Below, piece by piece: positions 9,641-20,690 of a stretch of DNA of 64,000 nt. The stretch's first letter is position 1, and each line of letters begins with the position of its first letter. This stretch comes from Sitta carolinensis. Lineage: Eukaryota; Chordata; Aves; Passeriformes; Sittidae. The notes beneath the pieces are model-generated. The model did not search any database, was not told the origin of the DNA, and saw nothing but the letters and a program-made list of their open reading frames with translations. The DNA is taken from NCBI GenBank assembly GCA_032173965.1, contig CM063284.1:64416863-64480862 (forward strand), given 5' to 3'. A program made the position numbers and the translations under genes.

Positions 9641-12385
9641 GGTGCATTAAAATTATTTCTGTGGAGCGAAAAGGCACTAATATATATGTAATAAATAAGT
9701 GAAGTGGCAGTCAGAGCTAAGTAAAGATTAACAGAGCTCCCACTGTCTTGGCTGAAAAGAGGCATCACATGCAGCCTGCTGGAGCCCAGCCTGCACACCA
9801 GATGAGTTATGGATACAGGGAGGTGCAGAGGGGTCTTTCAGCAGGGACAGAGAAGCCTGTTGATACCTGCAGATAAAGGAAGATCCATGTTGAGGGCTGT
9901 CACGTTTCTCCCTAGGAGATTCTGGGTACAAAGATGCTCACATGTGTGACAAAATGCCTCCTTAGTAGCCCTCTAGTGTCTGGAAGGCCATGGGTGTATG
10001 TTGTACAGATGGTTTTGTGTGCTGGGCATGTGCAGGGCACTAGCAAATTTTGAACCTGTGGTGATGCTGTGCCCACACATGTGAAAGACTGTGTTTACTG
10101 AGCATCCAGTGGATGCCTGGTCTGCCCAGTAAACCAAGAAGATGATCCTGGATAAAAGTAAAAGCCTAAAAATCAAATGCTGACTTGGCATAGTGTCCAT
10201 GTAAAGGCAATGGGAGATAGCCAAGCACCTTTTCTGGGGCTCCTCTTCTCTGGCACTTACTTGGCTGTTGGTACCTTCTGGGCTCACTTCTCCCCAAGGA
10301 AAGTTCTGTTATATGTGTATGGGTTGCCCACCTGAAAAAAACATGCCATTTTGGGCTCCACAGTCAAGGGAAGAGCTGCACGGCTAAACCTCTGCTGTGG
10401 GTTTGGGAGACTGATGGGTGGGCAGAAAGTATTATAGTCAGGGCCATGGCTGTGTGGGCTCACAGCTGCCCCTTGGTGAGGTGACCCAGCTCTCACACAG
10501 CCCTTTGGCACCACTGGCAGGCCGTCACCACTGGCACTCAACCTGCCCATGAAGGGCATGAACCCTGATCCCTTCTTTGCCTCTCAGGAGCCTCTGTTAT
10601 GGCAAACAGTTGGGTTTTGATTTTGGGGGGTGGGGGGAAGGAAGGAGAGCAATTACCAGGTGTGAGGTTATCTCCAGCTCCTTTGCATGGGGAGCTCCTT
10701 GCAGATCAAACGAAGACGGATACACCAGGCAGAGGAGCTTACCAAAGTACTCTGCAGTCCAGCTCACTGCCAGCAAACATTATAGTTGCCTCTTTCCTGG
10801 GGGGGTTGCAGGGAGTCCAGCTTTGTTTGGAAGGAAGGTTTGACAGGACTTGTGTGATGGATAGTGTGGAAAGTTTCCAGGGAGCCATTAAGAAGGGGTA
10901 AGGGCAGGCAGACTCTTTTAGCATTTTTCCATTGCTATTTGGGTAACTGGAAGAGCTACTTGTGAAACTTTGAAGCAATCATAAATTCCTGGAGAGAGAC
11001 AAGATGCTCCAAGCATTTTGTTCCTGACAAAAGCTGTTCTAAGTTTTGCTCCCTGCAAACAAAAAGTGAGCAAATGCCAAACCAGTCATACAAGTAACTG
11101 TACAGTTCAGTGCTTGCTTTATGCCATCTCTTTTGGGCACCTCTTCTAAACAGAGGGGTTGTTTTTTTATATCCTCTTCTTTCCCTGTCTAGCTTGACAT
11201 TTCTTTAAAACATCTTCATATTCTCTTTGTAAGGCAACAAAGTCTGCTTCTCTATCCTATTTTGTCTCTCCCCTTCCCTTGTGTCTTCTGTGAAGAGCAC
11301 AGAAATTTCTTCCACATATTTAGCAGATATTCCTGCACCAGTAATTTCTGTTTTGTCTCAGGCAATCCATCAATCTTGTGTGATTAAAAGGTAATGTCTG
11401 TATGTGGCTTTTATCTCTTTCTACTGAGATTTTTCTATACCAGTATATTGGGCTAGGCAAAGTTCTTCCAGCCATGAACGTGAAATGAAGGTAAAAAAAT
11501 TATCCATTTGAATCAGATTTTCAGAAGTCAGTTGAAGGAGCACTAAACAGTTACAGGCAAGAAACTGGCAAGATCACTGTTTTGCGATGCAAGCTGAAAT
11601 GTGATTTATTTGGCAGCTTTTTGACTAGAAATCAGAAGAGAGTTTTGAGAGTCATGAGAGGAAATCAGGGAATTTTTTGCTTTTAGACCTCTTTAAAACT
11701 CAGCGGTACTTTTCCTCCCCTGGAGGTTTATGAGCATGTAGCAACTTCTGTATTTAATAAAGAAAGCAAGCACAGCAGAAAGACTGAAAATCTTTTCCAG
11801 GGGTGCTGGGGCTTAATCTTCATGTGATAACAGACCAGAAAATGTGGTTTCTGGAAATATAGTCCTCAGCATCTTGGTTTGCATAGTCCAAATCCGCAAT
11901 CATGTATCTTGCTTTATCCAGTGCTGAGGTGTAATTTAGAAGCACTCCACAGTGTCATGCACCGAACATGGCCTGACTGACATCCCTGGAAATCTCCTTG
12001 ACCTCCTTTGAGAGGGATCACTGGAGGCTGGACTGCCTGGCCAGAATGAGTTTTAGTTCCCTCCAGTGGTAGGAAGATAGCCAATGCATATGAACAATGT
12101 GGAAGAGAAGGTCGAATGGCATGAATAATCTACTGCCTCTGGTGGAAACAGGATAGTTCTAATCAACATGTTACAAAAAACCAGAGAAACCTCTTTCCTG
12201 AGGATGATGACATATTCCATCTGTGTGACAAGCCTAACTCAAGAGCAGTAAACTGGGAGTCAGTCAGCAGTGTTAAGGATGCTTTGGAAGCTTCTTGGTG
12301 TTAATGAAGGTTTCACTGGGAATTAAGGCTTTAAAACTGTGCTTTTCTACCAGATGTGGGAATGCAAAATTAATGCAGATGCAGT
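9641..12385. other. Non-coding upstream DNA, nothing seen
   Basis: About 2.7 kb of unique-looking sequence. No repeat family, RNA gene or plausible exon was recognised. Confidence 0.5.
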
Positions 12386-12490
12386 AACCATGGCTCAGTG
12401 GAGGGGCTTTGGGCTGAAAACCAGAAGATCTGGTTTCTGTTTTGGGATGTGCTGATTGTGACATAGAAAAATACTTTATGCTGGATTTAG
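12386..12490 (+). repeat. Possible MIR/CORE-SINE relic, 5' part
   Basis: The segment contains gaaaaccagaagatctggtt followed by tctgttttgg, a gtgctgattgtgac block and an atactttatg word. This resembles the MIR head: 'gaatcaggagatctgggttc', 'tgattgtgacc', 'aaatacttt'. The match is interrupted and highly diverged. Confidence 0.45.
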
Positions 12491-13429
12491 GGAAGTTTAA
12501 TATTTTTGGCAGTCACAAATCCATTTTTATCCTTCTGTGCTCCCAACCTTTCTGCAGTTAGTTTTACAATTGTTGAGTCTCTGGGGTCAAAGCTTTTTAA
12601 CTTCCAGTCTGGAAGCTACTAACAATAGTCTGCAAGATATCAGAAGGTAATTTGTGGGAAGTGCCATAGTTTAAAAACAAAATTAAAATATTGCAAAAGG
12701 TGGCATGAACAGTCAGAACGGGGAAAATACAAACACTGAATATCCCTGATTATATTTGGCTGCAAAGAAAAGCTGCTGTTATAGTGCCTGCACAGAAAAG
12801 CCTTTGGATTTTTTTCCTAAAAGATGTAAGTTGCTTTGGATTTGAGGAACATCACTTTCAATGCCTGCCGTTGTCACCATCATGCCCAAACTTGTGTTTC
12901 TCAACTTGTTCTGCATTTGGAGTCAAAGTCCATCTCACCTCCCCTGACAGCAACTCTAGAGGTGACAGTATGTTCCCTTTCATGAATGAACTCTGTACTT
13001 AAGGCATTAGTTCAAGTTATAGAAGAATCAAATTCAAACCCCCCATCTGCCCTGAAGGAATGTGAAATCCCTGACCTTTTGGAAAGTTGTTCTTGCATTC
13101 AGGCTCCCAGCAGCTCTCATCCTCTCTCTCCCACTTCCTAGGGAGTATTTCCATCCTTCCTCTAAGCCAACTCACAAGAGAGGGCCCTTGCTTGTGAGGA
13201 GGTGGGCACACCTGAGGTCCAGCTTTTGCTCAAATTGAAAGCTCAGCATTTCAGTAACATGTTTTCTAACAAGGCTCTAAAGAAAGGCAGAGCACTGAAA
13301 TGGGGAGCCAAGGTGTGAAGTGAACTGGGACAACCACTTACGGAAGTGACAAACCAGCATTTTTCACTTGGAGCCTTTATCGCAAGTGAAGAAAGTGTAT
13401 TTCCTGTATTTCAGTTTCTTCATTTTAGC
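12491..13429. other. Non-coding upstream DNA, nothing seen
   Basis: No recognisable gene, repeat or RNA in this stretch. Confidence 0.5.
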
Positions 13430-14110
13430 TAGGTCAACAACTTATTTATTAGAACTGAGAAATTAATTACAGCTTAAAAGATATGAAAATTTATTTTTCC
13501 TGCTCACCAGTCTATGAATCAACTGAGACATCAGGACTAAGATCTACTCATTCCAGGCCATTTAAGCACTAGTTAGCAGTTATTTCATAAGCATCAGTTT
13601 TCTTTGTATAACAATACAATCAGTTTTAAATATAAAATGTGTTTTGACATCTTCTTCTTTCATATTCAAATCATGTGATATGACTTTATTTGATAACGGA
13701 AAACAATGCTGCCTTTTGGTATGTTATTATAGCCTAATTTATATCCAAAGGCATTTCAGCATAACTCCTAAGAAAAAAAATTGAATTATCTAGCAAGTAC
13801 AAAATATAATTTGCCATTTTCTAATATAATAGCAGGTAAACATTAAACATTCAAACAGTAAAAGCATAAGCATTTGAATAAAAATGTCATTTGTTTCAGT
13901 ATTTGAACATATACATATCACTTTTTGTTAGTAAAACAAGAAAGTATGAAATACAGCAAAAGTCTTCAGGTGCTGTGGAAGAAATCTCAGTGGTTACCAA
14001 CTACTAAGCATCAACTGCTCTTTGGAAAAATTATTAAATACAAATTCAAAGCAGGAATAAAACCTGATAACATTAGCCAAGGTCACTTGCTTTCTCCTTT
14101 AAGTGACAGT
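13430..14110. other. AT-rich block
   Basis: A visibly A/T-rich stretch of about 700 bp with few CpGs, many TTTAAAT/ATATAAAAT-like words and no repeat family that I recognise. It could be ordinary low-GC DNA, a matrix-attachment-like region, or a slowly evolving non-coding element. The sequence alone does not decide. Confidence 0.4.
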
Positions 14111-15980
14111 TAAAATAGATTGTTTAAATCCACACATATGAATCACTCCACCCAAGCTCATTTTTCACAACAGGAGGGAGCCAGTTTTCGTGCCTCTGCG
14201 GTTGAAAAGGAGGAGGAAGGAGGCAGGCTGCTAACCGTGTCACTGCTGGCTGCCATTTCGCTTCACCTCCTCCCACGCCTGGCCCTCCCTCACAAATAGC
14301 TTCCAGAAAATGCACTTGTCTCACCTTGCTCTCTATTGCCTTTCTCCAGGAGCAAGGCACTTGTGTTTTCTGCCTGGTCTTTCCCCTCTCCAAATACACA
14401 TCTCTCTGCCCTTGTCCCATTGATGCTCCTCACACATCTCTGGTGATGGACAGGTACCTCTGAAATGATCAGATAGGTCTGACCACAAATGCTTGAAGGA
14501 GCTGAGATCTCCATGGAGTGCCAAGTCCAACAGGTCAGACTTCTAGGACATGCAGGAAACTGGGACTGACTGCATCTGAAGGGAGAAAAGCAGAGAGATG
14601 GGGTTTGGCATCCTGGGAAGTTCGGAGATGAAAAGTAAGCAGCCTTGATACATTGGTTCACCCCAGGGAAAGAGGCTGTTTACTAAGCTGCTTCTTACCC
14701 TGGGTTTTATCCACTTCTTCCTTCCTTTCTGTCTGACTCTCAGAGTCACTCCATCATTGCACATCCTGCCCACATTTTGTACTAAACCAGCCCAGCCCAA
14801 ATGCAGCATAACTCCCCTGGATGCCTGTGGGAGAGTTTCAAAATCCCACCAAACCACTGACTGCAATTATACCTCCTTCCAGGAATAGGAAGTGACCTCT
14901 GGGGCATTTCCAAGGCAGCCACGTCCTTCTGCTGGTATGTTGCTGTGCAGGCAGGTTACCAAATTCCCTGATGCCAGCTGTTGCCTCTGAATTATTCCAA
15001 GACTGTTTGCCATTGCTTTTGGGTTTGTTGTTTTGTTTTGATTTTGTGTTGTTTTTGTTTGTTGTTTTATACAAACATGTTGAGTGTAGCATTCTGGCAG
15101 CCATCAATACTCAGATCAAATACCACAGTGTGATGTACTGCCTGGGGGATAAAGAGAAACAGGAGATGACATTGGGTGCTGCTAAAACTAGTTATCTACT
15201 GCTTAGCTCCACTGCAAGACTGATGGCAGAGAACTGACTCAAGGTAGGTTTGTCTGCCTTGACTGAAAGGCTTAACTGCAGGATTCTAAAGCCTTGTGAC
15301 CATGCATATTTTGGGAGTTTAAAGCAGAGAAGAGCAGAATTTGCACCCACATGAAACTGCTTTGAATCTAGGCTTAGGACATTTTCTGTGAGAAAAGAGT
15401 TGATATTTCCTCCTCCTTAATTGTCAAGAAAATGAATCACAACTTAATTCTGGACCATTTTCTACGCCAGATGAACAGCACAGTGATTCTTTGTTCAGAT
15501 ATTTGAAATTATAAAAACAGTGAGAGGATGAGAACATCAAATTTCAGCGCTTAAATCACAGAGATTCTCCTTCCCTCAGTTGGTATCTGAAATGTCTGCA
15601 TTTTTCAAGTGTGAAATTAATGAAGGAAAGTGCGAGCATTTCTCCTTTTGAGATGAGCATGATTTCATTGCAAGTGCTTCATACATATTTTCGACTTGCC
15701 TTTGAGCCTTGCCCAATCACAAAGTTCACTACACTGGAAACTACTTCTCTGTGCAATCAAACCTGGTTAAATCTAAAGTCAGAGGGTAAAGGCTCTAACC
15801 TGGATTTGTAAAATTATTTCCAAATGTGATCAGAACCAGCCTAGCTTTTCATGGTAAATTATAAATATGATGCATCTGACAGACATATTAACCTCAGCAC
15901 TGCCAGTGATTGCATTGCTGTATTCAGCACCCTCTCTTGTCTTCCGTTAGAACAATAGGAGCACAGTCACACATTTGACA
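14111..15980. other. Non-coding upstream DNA, nothing firm seen
   Basis: Mixed composition with a T/G-rich low-complexity piece at about 15021-15069 (runs of gttttg and gtttgtt). No gene or dispersed repeat was recognised. Confidence 0.5.
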
Positions 15981-16009
15981 GTGTCCCACATAGGGTATAT
16001 GTGGGACAC
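15981..16009. other. Perfect hairpin, 12-bp stem and 5-nt loop
   Basis: The left arm gtgtcccacata (15981-15992) is exactly complementary to tatgtgggacac (15998-16009), with loop gggta between. Bases outside do not continue the pairing. It is too short for a microRNA precursor and is not part of a repeat I know. Confidence 0.9.
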
Positions 16010-17679
16010 AGCCCGATGTGTACTGCATGAGATTCGTGATTCCATACTGTCCTTAATAAAGCTGCCCTACTTTCCTTGTTGCTATGATTTTCTAATATTA
16101 GAAGTGCTGAGTGCTATCGCATAGCCTTATTAATACTAAAAAAAAATATTCTCTTATTACTGGGAGATCCTCATTCATCCACTTTTGGTCATTTGTCCTA
16201 CACTGAAAGGTGGTGTGTCCTTAAACATTAGAAGACACGTACACAGCTGAAACCTGTGCACTACAGGTGAGACGTGGCACAACTGGAAGTTCCCTGCCAT
16301 AGCCTTCACTCAGATGAGAAATGATGAAGTCCTTTTATGAGGGTTTATTTAATAAACCACAGTTGCTGCACCGGTTTCTAAAATGCTAAGTATCCATTTT
16401 ATTCCTAACGATTAATGCCTGAAGCCTGATGATTATATATATAGTTATCTGCAGTATTAAAATACATTTGAAGAAACATTCTTCTCCTAAATAAAGTTCC
16501 TTTGAAGGATGTATTTTAATTGCAAGATGAAGATTAAGCATTGCCTAAATATAACAGGGAACTCTGGTGTGGAAATTTTACCTGTTTATCATGAATTGGG
16601 GGTCAGTCTCTAGCAGTTGTGGTTTCAAAGACCATCTCGAAAGTATAACCTCATTAAGATCAGTGCCTGGTTGCCTGCCTCAGTTGGCAGATTTCATGAG
16701 AGTCACTCTCTCCTATTCATTTTGACGGTGATGATTCAGGCCTGGATACCAGAAATCATTTTACCATGCTCATTTGGGCACATGAGGGCAGGACCTGCTC
16801 TGAACAATGGCAGACACAGGGCAAGGAAGAAGGAGGAAGAGGAAGCAATTAAGCCTGATTTCAAGAAGGAAGTCTCCAGTCTTTGAAAAAGCCCAGAAAT
16901 ACTTTTGGCTCTTAGGAGAGAGAGAGAATAAAAAAAGTATCTGATGGGTTCTTTATTATCGGGAAACCAGTGCTCCAAGTTTCTGATCCCCTGAAACACT
17001 TGACAGCATACTTTCCTCACCTCATTGTGGATGAGGACCTGAGGGACCCCAGGAATGGACAGGCTTTCCTCCTCTGACCAGCAGACATTGCTGCTTTCCT
17101 GAGAATGACAACACTCAACTTCTTCACTGCAGACACTGCAAAGGTTCAATATCTGCCTGGATTGAAGAAAAAGCCTCCAGAAATAGCAAAAAATAATGGA
17201 TTTACTATTGAAGATAAAGGAGAAATAGAAAAGAGACAGGAGCCTAGAAACTAGACTGGACTGAATTTACCCTTTGTGTAATAAAACAAGACACGATTGA
17301 CCATTATTGATTTAATGAAGCAAGGTCACAGAGCAGGTAATGCAGGCCAGACTTCAACACAATAACATCAGTACTGGCAAATCTAAGGCTTGAGATTTAA
17401 CAGTTTTACAGTTTAAAGATCATGATTTTAAGGGAGCAGTAGCTGTGCAGAGTCACACCAATATCTGAAAATACCTGAAAGCAAACTGCACTGTCCTTGC
17501 TTGTGCTACAGTGCTAGCATGAACCTAGCTAATGGACTTTCTAAATGCATAAAAAAGAAAGACTCATTAACTTGCATATTTTTTTCAGATTAAAAATAAT
17601 CACAGTACCAATCCACAGCTCTGATTCTCCGATTGTGCCATAAACTCAAAACTGAAATGGAAACAAATGAGGAAGGCTG
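16010..17679. other. Non-coding upstream DNA, nothing seen
   Basis: AT-rich unique sequence. The longest frame (16736-17149, minus, 137 codons) has no family motif and is taken as random. Confidence 0.5.
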
Positions 17680-17795
17680 CCTAGGATCATAGGATCCATA
17701 CTTCAGGCTGGCAAGGAGCTCAGTAGGTGATGCAGTAAATACCACTGCCTCAGTACATTTCCCTTCCTAGCAGGGAAAGAGATGGCTGGCATTTC
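17680..17795 (-). mobile_element. Possible old CR1 3'-end fragment, minus orientation
   Basis: The words ggatcataggatcc and ttcaggctggcaaggagctc, then agtaggtgatgcag, resemble the reverse complement of a CR1 terminus ('atcatagaatcattcaggttggaaaagacctcaggaggtcat'). The match decays within about 100 bp. It is assigned with caution because of the divergence. Confidence 0.45.
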
Positions 17796-18319
17796 ATTGT
17801 GTCCAGGAAGCTAACAAACCCAGACCTTTGGGCAGAGTATAGGAAAAGTGCAAATTTCAGTACTGAATATCATTAATATATATATATGTAAGGACTAGCA
17901 GCAGGACACAAGCCTTCATTAGATGAGAGCACTCTCCAGAGGCAATTCTCTGTGTTCATCTGTTTCCAAGAAAGAGATGCACCTGGGATCCAGAATCTTT
18001 CTAGTGTGCACAGGATATGGGCTTGTCTCAACAGGTAGATGGACATTCCTTCCTACTCTGCCTGAATAAATGAGCTTTTGTTAAACTGCAACAGGTTTTC
18101 TATTATGATTTGCAGCATCATAAGGAAGGCTGTACAAGTCTGCAGTATTTAGCATATCTGACAATTAAAGATTACTCATGCAACAGATATATTTTCCTTT
18201 AAAACCTGTTCCATTAAGGTTTCTTGCAAGTCACATTGAAATCCCAACTACTTTCTGAGACAGGACACTTGAGGAGGGAGGTGACTGATTCCAGCATGGA
18301 GCTGAGTTACACTCCTTAG
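17796..18319. other. Non-coding upstream DNA, nothing seen
   Basis: Unique AT-rich sequence including a short (TA)n run near 17876-17887. Confidence 0.5.
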
Positions 18320-19534
18320 CCACTTTTTGTAGAGTGCAAGAGCTCTTTATCCCAGTGTGTAGGAAATCGAGCAAGGCAGGCTAGAAAATGGCATGGCTTA
18401 GCACAGATCTGCTCCTCAAACTGAGGAGAAAGAAAGAAATGCACAGGCAGTGGAAACTGTGAGAGGTGACCTGGTGGAAGAGTACAGGGATATGGTTTGA
18501 ATGTGTAGGGGTGGAGTCAGGAAAGCCAAGGCAAAGCTGGAACAGGACTTGGGAAGGGATGTAAAGAATAACAAGAAAGGATCCAATAAGTACTTAGGTA
18601 AGAAAATAAAGGCCGAGAAGAGTATACCCCCCTTAGAAGCAAGAGGGGTGAACTGGTGGCAACTGATATGAAGAAGGCTGAGGTACTCAATGAATTCTTT
18701 ACCTTACTGGCAGTCAGGCTTCCCACTTCTCTCAAGTCCCTGATCCTCTGGGTGGTTGGGGGGGATGTGGAGTCCCTTCCACTCTAAGCAAAGAGCAGAT
18801 TCAGGATCACTTGATGAAGCTGAATAATCACAAGTCTATGGGATTGGATGAAATGCATCCCAGGGTCCTGAGGGAACTGACTGCTGTCACTCTCCATCAC
18901 ATCTGAAAGGCCACAGCTGACAGATGAAGTTCCTGGTAACTGGATAAAGGCAAACATTGCTCCAATTTTTAAAAAGGTGAGAAAGGAGGATCTGGGAAAC
19001 AAGAGAGTGGTGACCCTCACCCCTGTGCATTGGAAGATCAAGGAGCAGACTCTCCTAGAAGATATGCTAAGGCATATGATGAGGGTCCAGAGGAGACATA
19101 AAGATGCTCAGAAGGCTGGAGCACCTCTCCTGTGAAGACAAGCTGAGAGAGTTGGGTTGCTCAGCCTGGAGAAGAGAAGGCTTCAGCAGACTTCTGTTGC
19201 ATTAAGGGGGTTTGTAAAAAGGAGGGTGAGGGACTTTTTGCATGGGCAGATAGTAACAGCAAAAGGAGCAATGGTTTTTACTTTTAAAGAGGGTAGATTT
19301 AGATTAGGTATCAGGAAGAAATTCTTTACTATTAGGGTGGTGAAGCACTGGAACAGGTTTCTCAAGAAAGCTATGGCTGCCCCATCCCTGGAAGTGTTTG
19401 AGGCTGAGTTAGATGGGGCTCTGAGCAACCTGATCTAGTGGAAGGCATTCCTGCTCATGGCAGGGGTAATTGAACTAGATGCCCTTTAAAGTGCCTTCCA
19501 ACCCAAACCATTTTATGACTTCATGACTTCATGA
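18320..19534 (+). mobile_element. CR1 LINE, 5'-truncated, with most of the reverse transcriptase deleted
   Basis: The left part (about 18320-19080) matches the pre-RT and early RT region of CR1 ORF2: gtgcaagagctctttatccc, ggatgtaaagaataacaaga, ggattggatgaaatgcatcc, and a stretch reading like 'ANIAPIFKK..RKEDLGN'. At about 19078-19084 the match jumps from the RT start (gatatgctaaggcatatgat) to the distal end (gtccagaggagacataaaga). The central several hundred bp with the RT catalytic core are missing. The right part is a normal CR1 end, closing with repeats ttatgacttcatgacttcat. Stops and frameshifts throughout mean it is dead. Confidence 0.9.
19157..19438 (+). pseudogene. CR1 ORF2 C-terminal remnant
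   Basis: About 93 codons stay open and read like the CR1 ORF2 end: 'SLEKRRL' near the start, then 'EGRFRLGIRKKFFTIRVVKH', 'NRFLKKAM', 'PSLEVFEAELDGALSNLI' and stop. There is no genuine start codon. A 1-base deletion near 19155 separates it from the upstream CR1 frame (which reads CEDKLREL), and a short internal loss lies near 19190. The endonuclease and RT core are absent, so no function is expected. Confidence 0.85.
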
Positions 19535-19918
19535 TAAAAGGGGGCTTTCTAAGAAACTGAATCTTTTCAAATTCCACCCTGCATGGCCAGGCTTAGAAGT
19601 CTAGAAATCACAACACATGCTTGCTTTCATCCACTCCTGCATGAGTTGTAAAGTGATGATTCTCCGCTATTTTCATCCCAAAGTAACATCTCAGTTGCTC
19701 TGCAAGCAATGTGCAATGTAATATTGCTAAACTATAACCATTTCGGCTGATTATTACAGCTATTTGCACAGCACTTAACAAGTGTGATATGACACAAACT
19801 ACTGCTAAGGTTCAAAATTTTTTTGTTTTTCAGAAAACGAAATTAAGAATTAAATGAATTAAGAATTTCTATATGACTCATTCCCACTGTTGCATTTATT
19901 TTACCGCATTCAAGTACT
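19535..19918. other. Spacer between CR1 and inverted-repeat arm A
   Basis: About 380 bp without recognisable content. Confidence 0.5.
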
Positions 19919-20232
19919 AATATGACAATTCCCTTCTCTGTGGATCTACTTACATAGTTCAACAACCATGAATTTTCTCAGGTGGCTTAGGAAGCTTTAG
20001 CTACTGCTCTCCAGTCCATGGAATTTGTCCAGGGTCTCTGGAGGCCTGGAAGAAGCCCAGGCAGGGTAGCAAACAGACCAGGCACATAAAGTTAAATTTC
20101 CTGTGGGCAGGAATCATGCCTCCTTTGCAGACCCAATACTTGGTGCTGTTCTCTAGGTCTGTCTCAGGAGCATCTGGTTTGCTGAAGGCATGGCAGGGAT
20201 TTCACAAGCAGGTACGAAGCTTGCAACACATC
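19919..20232 (+). repeat. Inverted-repeat arm A (unclassified ~310-bp unit)
   Basis: This segment is the reverse complement of 24764-25067, about 4.5 kb away. Most of the length aligns with scattered differences, but 20102-20164 (63 bp) is identical in both copies. The unit begins around aatatgacaat and ends around gcaacacatct. I do not recognise the family. It has no CR1 tail, no LTR-type TG/CA ends that I can defend, and no coding frame of note. It may be an uncatalogued repeat or a local inverted duplication. Confidence 0.85.
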
Positions 20233-20564
20233 TGATGATGCAGTGCTTGCACGTTTGCTGGCTCCTGCATCCGCCCATGTTTCTGTCAGGAGGGAATGAC
20301 TGATGTGAGCTTTAAGCACATATTACACCACCATGGGTCCTGGCTGCACCCATGTGGCTCTGTGTCTATTCCCTGCTTTCATCAGTTGATCCCATGTACA
20401 TCTCTGCCAACAGGTTCTCCATCTGCTTCCTCATATTATTGAACTGTGATTGATAGGAGCTTAGGAAAGCCAGCCAGACCAGAACTGTAAGTGTATACCG
20501 AGTGTCCCATTTTGGATGCCTAGTTGTCCTCAAACACCCAAAAAGACCCAACAGAGAACGACAG
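20233..20564. other. Non-coding spacer, nothing seen
   Basis: About 330 bp with no recognised content. Confidence 0.5.
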
Positions 20565-20690
20565 AGAACATTGTGCTCATTTTCTCTGAGCCTTAGTTTT
20601 TCCATATGTAAAGTGAGAATACATGCATTTGTCTTCAAAGGATGTCACAGGTTATCAAAGAGTGGAAATCGTGCTTGTTTAGGTCCTTCT
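20565..20690 (+). repeat. Possible MIR/CORE-SINE relic
   Basis: The phrase ctctgagccttagtttttcc, atatgtaaagtgagaataca resembles the conserved MIR centre 'ctctgtgcctcagtttcctc', 'atctgtaaaatggggataat'. The rest is not clearly alignable, so the span is approximate. Confidence 0.45.
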
